45,784 nucleotides of DNA from Streptosporangiaceae bacterium (GCA_030041275.1 JASHOE010000044.1:1-45784), one strand, 5' to 3'. Positions 1 to 9,160 are shown, counted from the stretch's first letter. A program made the numbers and translations. The notes: a model not told the origin generated them from the sequence alone.

Positions 1-438
1 ACTTCGAGCACGTCCTCGTTCTCATATATCTCAGAGCTGACCCCTGCCAGTAGTCTCCGCGAGCTGGTCTACCCGGGTCCGGTCAAGATTCGCGGATCAA
101 TTTATCCCAAGAGCATCTCGTTCTACTGCGACGATGGTGACCTGCCTACTTTTCCTGCGGTATATAGGCTGAAGCCTAGCGCTCGTCGGTTCGAAGCCAC
201 TGTTGGAATGGAGGCCGAGTGGCCCTCCCAGTACATAGCTGGCGTATCGATACTTGGCGATGGACGCACTCTCCTGACCTTAAGTGTCAGCGTCCTCAAG
301 CCAAAAACCGTCGACGTCAATGTGACAGGGGACCATGTCCTCACACTCGAATGCTTCGCCCCCGGTATCATTTCGGCAGGGAGTGCGGCGAACGTCGAGG
401 TTGCGTGGGGAAACGCACGTGTGACTGACGCACATTGA
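1..438 (+). CDS. NPCBM/NEW2-like carbohydrate-binding domain protein, C-terminal part
   Basis: The frame is open from base 1 to the TGA at 436-438, so the gene begins before the window; the first internal ATG (208) lies in mid-domain and is not the start. The 145 visible residues show the sequence style of actinobacterial NPCBM-like beta-sandwich domains: a tyrosine/serine surface strand, 'RRFEATVGM', 'ILGDGRTL', then 'VDVNVTGDHVLTLEC' and a final 'VEVAWGNARVT'. Such domains usually bind sugars at the end of secreted or signalling proteins. The upstream catalytic or sensory part is not visible, so the function of the whole protein is unknown. Codon use is less GC-biased than in most neighbours. 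Confidence 0.6.
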   Translation, partial: TSSTSSFSYISELTPASSLRELVYPGPVKIRGSIYPKSISFYCDDGDLPTFPAVYRLKPSARRFEATVGMEAEWPSQYIAGVSILGDGRTLLTLSVSVLKPKTVDVNVTGDHVLTLECFAPGIISAGSAANVEVAWGNARVTDAH

Positions 439-779
439 CCGTGGAATAGCGCGTAGTGCTCCAGGGTGATGTGCTTGCTGAGCAGATAGCGGCCCCGTTC
501 GCACCATAGTGGGGCAGCCGCCACTTGGAGGGCGAGGCCGAGGCCCTTGCCGAAACACGCGGGGCAGCGTACGGGCGGGTGGCCGCGGCAGCGAGCGGAA
601 CCGTGACCTGAGGACGGCATGCCGAGACTCGGCGTGTGCGCATGCCGGAAGAGCATCGGCGGAGCGAGACGTAGCTCAGGCCGCTTGAAATCGTCCGCGT
701 TCCGGGACGCTGGTGTCGGATCGCGGCCGGGCTGTTCGTTGCAGGGTGAGGGACGCACTTCGGACGGAAGGTCGCGATC
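439..779. other. 341-base gap without a convincing gene
   Basis: I see no gene with good start, codon bias and length here. The minus strand between about 435 and 570 reads a short protein-like stretch with a CPAC pair, 'APLWCERGRYLLSKHITLEHYALFHGQCA', but the frame runs on antisense through the neighbouring gene and has no clear start. It may be the remnant of a lost zinc-ribbon-type gene. No tandem repeats or strong terminator hairpin were noticed. Confidence 0.4.
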
Positions 780-1625
780 ATGACGCAGCTCACCCCTGGC
801 ACCACTGCGCGCCGAATGTACGGACTCATAGAGCCGATCGGACTCATCCCGTATGCGGCTCACGAGCCCGCTGAAGCGCTCATGGCGCTCGGCCTGCGCA
901 ACTACTGGGACACCTATTTTGCCGGGCGGGCAGCCCCGCTGGGCCGCGATGTTCCGGCTGGCGTCGTGCACGCGATCTTCTACAACTTCGCCGTGGGCGA
1001 GGCCGCCCGCCACGTCCCGCGTGTCTGGGACCTGATCACGCCCGAGGCCGCGTTGGCGGCGCGCGACCGAGGTTGCGTGGTGGCGCTACGGCGGATGCTC
1101 GGCGACCTCGCTGATAACACGAGCGTCGCGCGGGCTGCCGACCTCGCAGTCAAGGCGGCCACCGACGCTCGAACAGAGGGGCGACCCCTCTATGCAGCCT
1201 GGCGCACGCAGCCGACCCCGGAGCAGCCACTTGAACGACTGTGGTACGCGGGCAACTTGCTGCGTGAGCACCGTGGCGACGGCCATGTCGTCGCGCTGGT
1301 CGCCAACGGCATCGGCGGGACAGAGGCCCACGTGCTGCATGCCCTGTCGCAGGGCATGCAGGCGGAGAGGTTCGGCCGAGTCTCGCACCTGCCCCACGCG
1401 CAGTTGGCCGCGGTTGTGGACGGCATGCGGGACCGCGGCCTGATCGGCGCCGATGGCTGGCTCACCCCCGACGGTCGCGCCATTAAGGCCCGAATCGAGG
1501 CGCTCACCGACGACCTCGCCGCGTCGGCCTACGACGCCCTCGACCCGAATGAACTGGTCCAGCTCATCGCCGATCTCGAACCCATCGCCGCCGCGCTGAA
1601 CGCCGCATACGAGGCCGAAAGCTAG
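780..1625 (+). CDS. SCO6745-like protein (actinobacterial, winged-helix C-terminal half)
   Basis: A 281-residue protein starting at ATG 780. The N-terminal 'ARRMYGLIEPIGLIPYAAHEPAEAL' followed by 'LGLRNYWDTYFAGRAAPLG' and 'VVHAIFYNF' is the hallmark of the SCO6745 family, common in Streptomyces and relatives and of unknown biochemical role. The C-terminal half (about residues 150-250: 'VALVANGIGGTEAHVLHALSQG', then 'LAAVVDGMRDRGLIG...LTPDGRAIKARIE') reads like a winged-helix fold, so DNA binding is possible but not shown. Length and order fit the family. It stands alone; the next gene on the same strand starts 208 bases later. Confidence 0.8.
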   Translation: MTQLTPGTTARRMYGLIEPIGLIPYAAHEPAEALMALGLRNYWDTYFAGRAAPLGRDVPAGVVHAIFYNFAVGEAARHVPRVWDLITPEAALAARDRGCVVALRRMLGDLADNTSVARAADLAVKAATDARTEGRPLYAAWRTQPTPEQPLERLWYAGNLLREHRGDGHVVALVANGIGGTEAHVLHALSQGMQAERFGRVSHLPHAQLAAVVDGMRDRGLIGADGWLTPDGRAIKARIEALTDDLAASAYDALDPNELVQLIADLEPIAAALNAAYEAES

Positions 1626-1833
1626 CCAAAGTAGACGAAGCGTGGTTGCGGGTGCAATCAAGGAAGTGCCATCGCGGGCGATCCCCTGGCCGCTGCAGGC
1701 AGGCTCGGACCAAACACCGTATGGGTGGCAGCTACTAGCGTGCGTACCCTGGGGCCGGGCGTCATGGTGTGCCGAGAATGGTGGCAACGGCTACTGCATC
1801 GGCATCGGCATCGGCTGGACCACCGGAGGGCAA

Positions 1834-2172
1834 ATGCTCGCAGCACTCGTGACTGCCGGCGGGGTGTTCCTGGTGGTCTCCCTCCTGTTCATGGCCCGGC
1901 ACGAGTTTGACCGGGCTCGGGTCGCAAATGGGATGGCCTCGGCCTTCCTCCTGGTCTTCGGCATCCTGAGCCACCTCGATCTGGTGATCGCCCTCGGGGC
2001 GTTCAGCCTGGCCCTGGTGTTCATCCGGCGGGGCGGCCCGCGCAAGCGCAGGCGGGTGAAGCGAGTTCTAGGGAATAAGTCCAGGCAGCTGCGAAGCGGT
2101 CTGGTGCGGCGGTTGGCTCAGCGGCGGGTCGACCGGCCCGGCTGGTCACCATCGCCGTCACCGTCGAGGTAA
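1834..2172 (+). CDS. small membrane protein with basic tail
   Basis: The open frame extends from 1642, but the ATG at 1834 is preferred: it is preceded by GGAGGG (1825-1830) and is followed at once by a hydrophobic segment. The resulting 112-residue protein has hydrophobic stretches at about residues 1-20 and 33-66 (one or two helices in the second), then a strongly basic tail ('RRGGPRKRRRVKR') ending in 'PSPSPSR'. No family is recognised. The basic tail after the last helix suggests a cytoplasmic C-terminus by the positive-inside rule. It could be a membrane anchor or a simple orphan membrane protein. Confidence 0.5.
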   Translation: MLAALVTAGGVFLVVSLLFMARHEFDRARVANGMASAFLLVFGILSHLDLVIALGAFSLALVFIRRGGPRKRRRVKRVLGNKSRQLRSGLVRRLAQRRVDRPGWSPSPSPSR

Positions 2173-2261
2173 CGACCGGCCCCGAACCAGCCGCCGGCGA
2201 ACGGAAACGCACGGCAACCGACTTGCCCGACAGCAGTTTCCGCGCTGCTGGGCGAGTCGCG

Positions 2262-3251
2262 CTAGGACGAACCTGAGGCCAGCAAGGTGCGCTGCTGCTG
2301 AAGGGCGCTAGCGGCCGCCGAGTTGTCCAGCAACGCGGGCACAAAGTAATGGATGCTGATCGCGACGTTGCCGACATCCCCCAGCACGATGGTGAAGGTG
2401 TTGCCGTCCTGGTCGAGCTTCGACTGCCCGAAACCCACTCCGTCGGTCACCCGCGATACCGGGAAGATGTCGGCGTTAGCCGGGTCAGCGGCCTCAGCCT
2501 GCTCCGTGGCCAGGATGTAGCTCCGAGCGTCGGTCGTCGTTAAAAACTGGCTAAGCCACACCGAAACCTGGGTTCCACCAGGCATCTTCCATTCGCGGTG
2601 GACGGCAGCCTGGAAGCAATCGCCCACGAGGTACTGCTGCTCGCCAGACGACCCCGAATACAGGCCGTTGACGTAGCCCGCCAAGGACAGGACGCCCTGC
2701 GCCGGTCCAGTGGTGGTCAGCGTCGCATCGGCGGGAAGTGGGAGCACCCGAGCCAACAGAGCCCGTCCAGCGGGCGACGTAGCGGAGGCAGCCGGTGCTG
2801 GATGCCCAGCGGGGCACGGGCCGCTGATGCCGGCCTTCGATGCGTCCGCGGCAGAGCTGGCGTTGAAGGGCCCGATGTAAAAGCCGTCATACACGGAGAT
2901 AAGCACGGGCTCTGCAACCTGCTGCGGTGTCAGCCACGCTTCAGGCGTCCCGCCGGGAACGTCTATGCGGTAGAGAGACATAGCCCGGACGTGACCGAAC
3001 GAGAACGGGAAGATGCACAGTCCACCGCGCCAGGTCGCAGGCGAGTTTTGCTGGGCGATCTTGCGCCCGTCAATTCCGGATAGCGAGATCACGTAGGTCA
3101 GGTCAGCGCAACTCGCTTGCGTCGGCATGCCCTGGTAGTCGTAGGCGCCCCGCACCGTCACGAAGCTCGGACGGGCCGACTGCGTCACCGCTCCGCAACC
3201 CGCAATGAGGCCGAGTGCAAACAGGCCGCAGAGATAAGCCCCGCTCCGCAA
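2262..3251 (-). CDS. putative secreted lipoprotein of unknown function
   Basis: The frame is open to 3347, but a TTG at 3251 is the likely start: GAGAGG lies six bases upstream, and it places a compact signal peptide directly at the N-terminus ('RSGAYLCGLFALGLIAGC') with lipobox LIAGC, lipidated Cys at residue 19. The mature domain of about 310 residues carries several cysteines ('ASCADL', 'GGLCIF', 'SGPCPAG', 'VGDCF') that may form disulfides, and a conserved-looking end region ('DGVGFGQSKLDQDGNTFTIVLGDVGNVAISIHYF'). No family is recognised. Convergent with the small membrane protein; divergent from the BTAD regulator. Confidence 0.65.
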   Translation of the reverse strand: MRSGAYLCGLFALGLIAGCGAVTQSARPSFVTVRGAYDYQGMPTQASCADLTYVISLSGIDGRKIAQQNSPATWRGGLCIFPFSFGHVRAMSLYRIDVPGGTPEAWLTPQQVAEPVLISVYDGFYIGPFNASSAADASKAGISGPCPAGHPAPAASATSPAGRALLARVLPLPADATLTTTGPAQGVLSLAGYVNGLYSGSSGEQQYLVGDCFQAAVHREWKMPGGTQVSVWLSQFLTTTDARSYILATEQAEAADPANADIFPVSRVTDGVGFGQSKLDQDGNTFTIVLGDVGNVAISIHYFVPALLDNSAAASALQQQRTLLASGSS

Positions 3252-3424
3252 CTGGCACCTCTCGCTCGAACCAGAGCCCCTGTGAGCAGCCTCCCCTACG
3301 ACAGCGACTTGTGCCAAGACCGCTGCACAACCCGTTCTCGCCGCCATTGACCCGCGTGCGACGCGCTAACCACCGCAAAAGGTCCGATCACCGGCGCGCT
3401 CCGTGCCTGATTGCCTCGCGCGCG

Positions 3425-3456
3425 CTCTACGGCCCCCGCGGCGCGGGGGCGTAGAG
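3425..3456. promoter_or_regulatory. strong GC hairpin in divergent intergenic region
   Basis: CTCTACG(G)CCCCCGC / GGC / GCGGGGGCGTAGAG forms a near-perfect stem of about 14 bp with one bulged base and a 3-nt loop, ending 40 bases before the GTG of the BTAD regulator. Both flanking genes point away from it, so it is not an ordinary terminator. It could lie in the 5' leader of the regulator or be a protein-binding palindrome. A second small palindrome, GAGA-AAATAA-TCTC, sits directly at the regulator start codon (3482-3495) in an AT-rich patch. Confidence 0.4.
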
Positions 3457-3496
3457 GCCAACACGCAGGCCAGCGCCACCATGAGAAAATAATCTC

Positions 3497-6400
3497 GTGC
3501 AAATCGGGATGCTTGGACCATTCGTGGTTCGCACCGACGACGGCGTCGTGGCCGATCTGCCGGGCCCCCGGCTGCGCGCGCTGGTGATCGCCCTCGCGCT
3601 CGAACCTCGCAGGCTCGTCCCGAAGGCGACGCTGATCGACTGGATCTGGGGTGAGCACCCGCCGCAAGACGCGGCGAATGCCTTGCAGCGCCTGGTTTCC
3701 CGGCTGCGCAAAGCATTCCCTGGCGGGTGGGTCGAGGGACACGTGGGTGGCTACGAGCTCACCGTAGAGCCCGAGGCTGTCGACGCCGTACTTTTCGAGA
3801 GCCTCGCCCGGCAGGCCCGCGCCACGGAGGGCGCGCGACGGGCTCAGTTGCTACGCGAGGCCCTCGCACTGTGGCGCGGGGCGGCCATGCAGGATGTCGA
3901 CCTGCAGGAGAGCGCGGCGTTCGACGCGGCCGTCGCCCGGCTGGAAGGGCTGCGCCTGACCGCCACGGAGGATTGGTACGACGCGGAAGTCGGTCTCGGC
4001 CGCGGAGCTCAGGTAGTCCCGGAGCTGACCGACGCGGTGGCCGCGCACCCGTTGCGGGAACGGCTTGTGGCCGCCCTGATGCGTGCCCTCGTTGCGGATG
4101 GTCGCGACACCGAAGCCCTGCTCGTCTACGAGCGCACCAGGGAAGCCCTGGCCGACGCGCTGGGCGCGGACCCCGCGCCGGAGCTGTCCGCCTTGCACGT
4201 CGCGCTGCTGCGAGGCGAGCTCGGACGACGCGAGGGGAACCGGAAGACCAACATGCGCGCGGAGCTCACGAGCTTCGTCGGCAGAGAGGCTGATGTCGCC
4301 GCTGTCCGGGCGCTCGTCGAGGGTTATCGGCTGACCACTCTGATCGGGCCTGGCGGCGCTGGAAAGACGAGGCTGGCCACCGAGACCGCGCGCACGCTGC
4401 TCGATGACCAGCCGGACGGCGTCTGGCTGGTGGAGCTCGCCGCTATCGGCACCGACGGTGACGTGGCGCAGGCGACACTCGCCGGGCTCGGGCTACGGGA
4501 TCCCCTGCTCGGCGATGCGCCGAATGCGGAGCCGATCGACCGACTCATCGCGGCAATGCGCGAGCGGGCGGCGCTGCTGATCCTGGACAACTGCGAGCAC
4601 GTGATCGAGCGGGCTGCGGTGTTCGCCTACCGAGTGCTCGGGGAGTGCCGCCACCTGCGGATCCTCGCGACGAGCAGGGAACCGCTCGGCATCACGGGCG
4701 AGGCGCTGTGGCCGGTCGAGCCGCTGGCCCTGCCGCCGGCGGACGCCAGCGCCGGCGAGATCCAGTCCTCTCCCGCCATCCGGTTGCTCAGAGACCGGGC
4801 CAGCGCAGTTCACAAGGACCTCGCGATCGACGCGCGGACGTTGTCGACGATGGAGCGCGTCTGCCGGGCACTGGACGGGATGCCACTGGCGATCGAGCTT
4901 GCGGCGGCCAGGCTGCGCACGATGTCGATCGACCAGCTTGCCAGCGGGCTGGACGATCGGTTCCGGCTGCTCACAGGCGGCAGCCGCACCGCATTGCCGC
5001 GCCACAGGACGCTGCGCGCCGTGGTCGACTGGAGCTGGGAGCTGCTCTCCGAAGCCGAACGGGCCGTGCTGCGGAAGGTCTCGGTGTTCTCGGGCGGGGC
5101 GAGCCTGCAAGCGGCCGAGCGCGTCTGCCTCGGCGACGGCGTTAAGCAGGCGCACGTGCTCGATCTGCTCACCTCGCTGACTGACAAATCGCTGCTGCTC
5201 ATCGACGGCGACGGCACGCCGCGTTACCGGATGATCGGCACCATCAAGGAGTACGCAGCGGACAGACTCGCCGACGAAGGAGAAACGGATCAGGCCAGGA
5301 ACGCCCATCTTGCCTACTTCACCGAGCTAACTGAGTCCGCGGAGCCGCACCTTCGCCGCGCCGAGCAGCTGGAGTGGCTCGCCACGCTCGAGACTGAGCA
5401 CGACAACATCAGTGCGGCAATGCGGGGGGCGCTCGCCGCCTGCCAGGCGCACGGGGCGATGCGGCTCGCGGCGTCCGCCGGCTTTTACTGGTGGCTCGGC
5501 GGGCACAGGACCGAAGGCTTCGAGCTGATCACCGCCGCCACGAAGATGACCGGTGAGGTGCCGGATGAGATCCGGGCCATGGTGTATGCACTGGTCGTAA
5601 CGTTCGTGACCTCCGGGCGCGCCGACCAGCACGACGCGGCGCAATGGATACACGATGCGGCCCGGCTCAGCCGGCGCAGTCAGGGCCGCTACCCGGTGCT
5701 GCGGCTCGTCGCCCCGCTAGAACGGCTGTTGCAGGAGCCGGACTCGTTCTTCACTGCGTGGGAGTCCTTGCTTGACGATGAAGACCCCTGGGTACGGGCA
5801 CTGGCGCTGTACCAGCACGGCAAGATGCAGATCATGCTCGGCCAGGGCGGGCGAGACGCCGACGCGTACCTAGAGAGGGCTGTCGCCGAGTTCCGAGCGA
5901 TCGGGGAACGATACGGGATCTCGCTCGCCGTGACCGAACTGGCGGACCGGATCGCCACGCGCGGCGAGTTCGCCGACGCGTGCGAGTACTACGAACAAGC
6001 GGTGTCGGTCGTCACCGAGGTCGGTGCCATCGAGGATGCCATCCGGATGCGGTCGCGACTGGCCCAGCTGTACTGGCTGCTCGGCGACAAGGACTCCAGC
6101 GCGACTGCCATCGGCGACGCCGAGCGGGCCGCGGAGCGCGTCACCTGGCCGGATGCGCTGGTCGAGCTAGCGCTGGCGAAGGCGGAGCTCGCCCGCTGGG
6201 CCGGCAAGGCGGAGGAGGTGCTCCGCCAAATCGGCGTCGCGACGACCATCCTCGGCGAGCAGGCGGACCGGCCGAGCATCCGCGCAATGAAGGACGACCT
6301 GCTCGGCTACCTCACTGATGACCTGACTGAGGCCAGGACCTACCGCGCGGCGGCTTCTCAGGCAGCTTCCGAGGCGGGGTACGCACCGCTCATCGCGAAG

Positions 6401-6634
6401 GCGCTCGTCGGGGTCGCTGACCTGGCACTGCGCCGTGACGAGCATGAACAGGCCGCGCGGCTGCTCGGGGCGAGCGCGGCTGTGCTCGGACTGCCGGATC
6501 GTTCCAATCCGGACGCGGCCCGGATCGAGCGGGCGGTGCGGCGTCGCCTCGGCGAAGCAGTGTTCGCCGGGGCGACGCGGGAGGGGATGCAGACGAGCTG
6601 GTCGCAGCTGGTCGCGGTCACGCTCGCTTCCTGA
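3497..6634 (+). CDS. AfsR/DnrI-type (BTAD) NB-ARC transcriptional regulator
   Basis: A 1045-residue STAND-type regulator starting at GTG 3497. Order: OmpR-like winged helix (about 5-85, 'MLGPFVV...LPGPRLRALV...LIDWIWGEHPP'), bacterial transcriptional activation domain (about 95-240), NB-ARC ATPase with Walker A 'IGPGGAGKTRLA' (about 280-292) and Walker B 'LLILDNCEHV' (about 360-369), an arginine finger-like 'ILATSREPLG', winged helix, then a C-terminal half of TPR-like helices. The family senses ligands or cofactors and activates neighbouring export or secondary-metabolism genes by binding heptamer direct repeats. The adjacent convergent DrrAB-DUF4097 operon, 11 bases away at the 3' side, is a natural target and carries such repeats in its promoter region. 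Confidence 0.93.
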   Translation: MQIGMLGPFVVRTDDGVVADLPGPRLRALVIALALEPRRLVPKATLIDWIWGEHPPQDAANALQRLVSRLRKAFPGGWVEGHVGGYELTVEPEAVDAVLFESLARQARATEGARRAQLLREALALWRGAAMQDVDLQESAAFDAAVARLEGLRLTATEDWYDAEVGLGRGAQVVPELTDAVAAHPLRERLVAALMRALVADGRDTEALLVYERTREALADALGADPAPELSALHVALLRGELGRREGNRKTNMRAELTSFVGREADVAAVRALVEGYRLTTLIGPGGAGKTRLATETARTLLDDQPDGVWLVELAAIGTDGDVAQATLAGLGLRDPLLGDAPNAEPIDRLIAAMRERAALLILDNCEHVIERAAVFAYRVLGECRHLRILATSREPLGITGEALWPVEPLALPPADASAGEIQSSPAIRLLRDRASAVHKDLAIDARTLSTMERVCRALDGMPLAIELAAARLRTMSIDQLASGLDDRFRLLTGGSRTALPRHRTLRAVVDWSWELLSEAERAVLRKVSVFSGGASLQAAERVCLGDGVKQAHVLDLLTSLTDKSLLLIDGDGTPRYRMIGTIKEYAADRLADEGETDQARNAHLAYFTELTESAEPHLRRAEQLEWLATLETEHDNISAAMRGALAACQAHGAMRLAASAGFYWWLGGHRTEGFELITAATKMTGEVPDEIRAMVYALVVTFVTSGRADQHDAAQWIHDAARLSRRSQGRYPVLRLVAPLERLLQEPDSFFTAWESLLDDEDPWVRALALYQHGKMQIMLGQGGRDADAYLERAVAEFRAIGERYGISLAVTELADRIATRGEFADACEYYEQAVSVVTEVGAIEDAIRMRSRLAQLYWLLGDKDSSATAIGDAERAAERVTWPDALVELALAKAELARWAGKAEEVLRQIGVATTILGEQADRPSIRAMKDDLLGYLTDDLTEARTYRAAASQAASEAGYAPLIAKALVGVADLALRRDEHEQAARLLGASAAVLGLPDRSNPDAARIERAVRRRLGEAVFAGATREGMQTSWSQLVAVTLAS

Positions 6635-6645
6635 CCATCGCAGGG

Positions 6646-7428
6646 TCAGCTCGCTGCGCGCTGAACGACGATGTCGCCGTACCGCGAGCGGGCGTAGACC
6701 GTGACCTCGTCGTCGAACGTGCCGCGGTCACGCGGCGACGGAACGGAGTTACGCACCGACGCCCGCTCGCTGACGGCGTCCACCTTCGCAGCGGAGCCGT
6801 CGCTGACACCGATCTCGATGCTTCCTGAGCGATTCATCAGCTCCGCGGGGCCGTGCGTCAGGTTGCCGATGCGAATGGCGGCCTCGCCTGTCGTGGCGGT
6901 GACAGCGCCGTCGGCTCGGTCAATGTTGAGGCTGCCACTGCTCGTGCTGAGCGCGAGGTCACCCGAGGCGTGACCGACCCGCATCGTGACCGCGCTGCCT
7001 CCGACGGTGCCGCGCCCGGTTAGATGGCCGATGGCGACCTCACCGCCAGCTATGTTGGCCAGCAGCGTGCTAATCCGTTCGAAGTGGGCCTGACCCGACG
7101 CCATGTGCAGCTCGCACTCGCCAAGCGGGCCGTCAGCGTGCACGCTCGAGTGCGCCAGGTTCGCCACCAAACCGGAGCCGGCGGGCAGGTCGATCCTGAT
7201 GGCGACCGAACCCTTCTTCTCGCCCGAGACGGTGGTCTTGACCGTCAGCCGACCGGCGCTGAAGTCGACCTTGGTCCTGCTCGCCACCCGCACGTCGGAC
7301 GGGCTCGCCGGGTCGATGGGCTCGACCAGCACCACGGTGTCGGTCCGTTCGGTAGCGGCGACCCGCACGTGCGCGCCGGCGACTTTCAGGTCTGCGGTGA
7401 TGGGTCCTGCGGCGACGAATGTAGGCAT
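6646..7428 (-). CDS. DUF4097-family beta-strand repeat protein
   Basis: The frame is open to 7788, but ATG 7428 is preferred: AGGAG sits about 7-12 bases upstream and the protein then begins 'MPTFVAAGPITADLKVAGAHVRVAATERTD', the usual start of this family. The 260 residues form repeated short beta strands with periodic Gly/Ser/Asn turns ('SSVHADGPLGECELHMASG', 'HASGDLALSTSSGSLNIDRADGAV', 'RYGDIVVQRAA'), predicting a right-handed beta-helix or adhesin-like solenoid. No signal peptide or membrane helix is seen. Third gene of the DrrA-DrrB operon, 47 bases behind the permease; DUF4097 proteins recur beside such exporters and BTAD regulators, but their role is not settled. Confidence 0.85.
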   Translation of the reverse strand: MPTFVAAGPITADLKVAGAHVRVAATERTDTVVLVEPIDPASPSDVRVASRTKVDFSAGRLTVKTTVSGEKKGSVAIRIDLPAGSGLVANLAHSSVHADGPLGECELHMASGQAHFERISTLLANIAGGEVAIGHLTGRGTVGGSAVTMRVGHASGDLALSTSSGSLNIDRADGAVTATTGEAAIRIGNLTHGPAELMNRSGSIEIGVSDGSAAKVDAVSERASVRNSVPSPRDRGTFDDEVTVYARSRYGDIVVQRAAS

Positions 7429-7475
7429 GACAGTTCTCCTGTTGTCTCGTAGTCGACGTGCCGGCGGGCGGACGG

Positions 7476-8219
7476 TCATGCTCGCCTCGTGTATGTGGCC
7501 AGCGCCCACAGGTATCCGACGAGGGCGGCCCCGACTAGCCAGGCGAGGGCGACGACCAGGTGGCTGCCAGACACGTGACCGGTGATCAGCCCACGCAAGG
7601 TCTCGATGATGGGCGTGAAGGGCTGATACTCCGCGAACTGCCGGAAGCCGACCCGCATTGTGGCGGCTGGCACGATCGCGCTGCTCAGGAACGGCAGCAG
7701 GATGAGCGGCACGGTAGCCATACCCGCCGACTCCGGGGTTTTCGCCGCCAGTCCCATGGCGACCGTGAGCCAGCTGGTCGCGAAGCACGCCACCGCGATG
7801 AAGCCGACCGCGCCGAGCCAGTAGGGGAAGCTCGCCGACGTGCGGAATCCGAGCGCGAAGGCCACGCCGATGATGCCCGCAATGGCGATCAGGCTGCGGA
7901 GCATGCTGGCGATGACCTGGGCATTCAGGACGGCACCGCGGGAGATGTCCATGACCTTGAACCGGTTGATGACGCCCTTGGTCATGTCGCTATTCACGGC
8001 CGTGGATGTCGCGCTCAGCCCGTAGCAGACCGCCAGCACGATCATGCCCGGCGTCGCATAGTCGATGTAGTTGACGCCGACGTTAACCGCGCCGCCGATG
8101 ACGCAGACGAACATCAGCATGATCACGATCGGCAGCAGGACTGCGTTGAAGACGGCGGTCGGATTCCGGAGGGTGTGCATGAAGTTGCGGCGAAGCATGA
8201 TCGCCGAATCGGTGCTCAT
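7476..8219 (-). CDS. ABC-2 type permease, DrrB-like
   Basis: A 247-residue membrane protein with about six hydrophobic helices; the start overlaps the end of the ATPase gene by four bases (ATGA), so translation is coupled. The N-terminal 'MLRRNFMHTLRNPTAVFNAVLLPIVIMLMF' and 'VNYIDYATPGMIVLAVCYG' motifs and the late 'QPFTPIIETLRGL' segment are typical of DrrB/NodJ-like ABC-2 permeases. With the DrrA-like ATPase it should form an exporter of a hydrophobic compound (drug or lipid-like). The substrate cannot be told from sequence. Confidence 0.92.
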   Translation of the reverse strand: MSTDSAIMLRRNFMHTLRNPTAVFNAVLLPIVIMLMFVCVIGGAVNVGVNYIDYATPGMIVLAVCYGLSATSTAVNSDMTKGVINRFKVMDISRGAVLNAQVIASMLRSLIAIAGIIGVAFALGFRTSASFPYWLGAVGFIAVACFATSWLTVAMGLAAKTPESAGMATVPLILLPFLSSAIVPAATMRVGFRQFAEYQPFTPIIETLRGLITGHVSGSHLVVALAWLVGAALVGYLWALATYTRRA

Positions 8220-9160
8220 CGTGCGTACTCCTCTGTGCTTGCGTGGCCGGTCAGGGCAAGGAAGACGTCATCGAGGTCCGGGGTGTGAACGGAGAGCTCG
8301 TCGACATCGATGGATTGCTCGTCGAGTCGTGCCAGCAGGGTTCGCAGTGATCGCGCCCCGCCATCGCTGGGGACCCGCAAGGTCAGGTCCTCGTCGTCTC
8401 GGGTGGAGCCGGTCAGGATCTGCGCCGCCGCGTCGAGCTCGGCGACGTTCGTGAACCCAAGCCGGACGTAGCTGCCAGGGACCTGGCGCTTCAGCTCGCC
8501 GGGAGTGCCGTGCGCCACGAGCCGGCCCTGGTCGAGCACCGCAATCCGGTCGGCGAGCTGATCGGCTTCCTCGAGGTACTGGGTGGTCAGGAAGACGGTG
8601 ACGCCATCGGCAACCAGCTCGCGGATGATCCCCCACATCGTGCGCCGGCTCCGCGGGTCCAGCCCGGTGGTCGGCTCGTCCAGGAAGATGATCTGCGGGC
8701 GGCCGACCAGGGTCATCGCCAGATCAAGCTTCCGGCGCATACCGCCGGAGTAGGTCGATGCCAGCTTCTGCGCCGACTCCGTCAGGTCGAAGCGCTCCAG
8801 CAGGTCCGTGACGAGCCGCCTGGCCTCGGCGGAGCCCAGATGCTTGAGGTCTGCCATCAGCTGCAGGTTCTCCTGGCCTGTCAGCAACTCGTCCACCGCG
8901 GCGAACTGGCCCGTGACCCCGATTGCCGCGCGCACCGCCTTGGTCCCGGTCGCGACATCGTGGCCGGCGACGCGGGCCGTCCCGGCGTCGGCCTTCATCA
9001 ATGTGGTCAGCACGTTGACCGTCGTGGTCTTGCCCGCCCCATTGGGGCCGAGCAGGGAGAAGACCGTGCCCGCCGGGACATCGAAGTCGATGCCGTCGAG
9101 GACGACCTTGTCGTCGAACGCCTTGCGCAGCCCTGAGACTGCAATCGCTGAATTACGCAT
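8216..9160 (-). CDS. ABC transporter ATP-binding protein, DrrA-like
   Basis: A 314-residue daunorubicin-resistance-type ATPase. Walker A 'GPNGAGKTT' near residue 39, Q-loop 'GVTGQFAAVDELLTG', signature 'YSGGMRRKLDLA' near residue 140, Walker B 'IIFLDEPTTGLDPRSR', H-loop region 'LTTQYLEEADQLADRI', and the C-terminal DrrA extension 'VDELSVHTPDLDDVFLALTG'. It energises the overlapping DrrB-like permease. First gene of the three-gene operon; upstream lies the heptamer array, so BTAD control is likely. Start ATG 9160 with GGTGG just upstream. Confidence 0.95.
   Translation of the reverse strand: MRNSAIAVSGLRKAFDDKVVLDGIDFDVPAGTVFSLLGPNGAGKTTTVNVLTTLMKADAGTARVAGHDVATGTKAVRAAIGVTGQFAAVDELLTGQENLQLMADLKHLGSAEARRLVTDLLERFDLTESAQKLASTYSGGMRRKLDLAMTLVGRPQIIFLDEPTTGLDPRSRRTMWGIIRELVADGVTVFLTTQYLEEADQLADRIAVLDQGRLVAHGTPGELKRQVPGSYVRLGFTNVAELDAAAQILTGSTRDDEDLTLRVPSDGGARSLRTLLARLDEQSIDVDELSVHTPDLDDVFLALTGHASTEEYAR

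Noticed and set aside
123..1013. Long minus-strand open frame (296 codons) over the SCO6745-like gene
   Set aside because: It is antisense to a well-supported gene, with composition typical of a shadow frame; only the part at about 435-570 looks slightly protein-like.
1721..1745. ATGGGTGGCAGCTACTAGCG as a fourth member of the 48-bp palindrome family
   Set aside because: Only the first eight bases and a short CTACT match; no second arm or AGCGATAGC core is present.
7429..7788. Longer DUF4097 start at 7788
   Set aside because: It would overlap the permease gene by more than 300 bases in another frame; the AGGAG box decides for ATG 7428.
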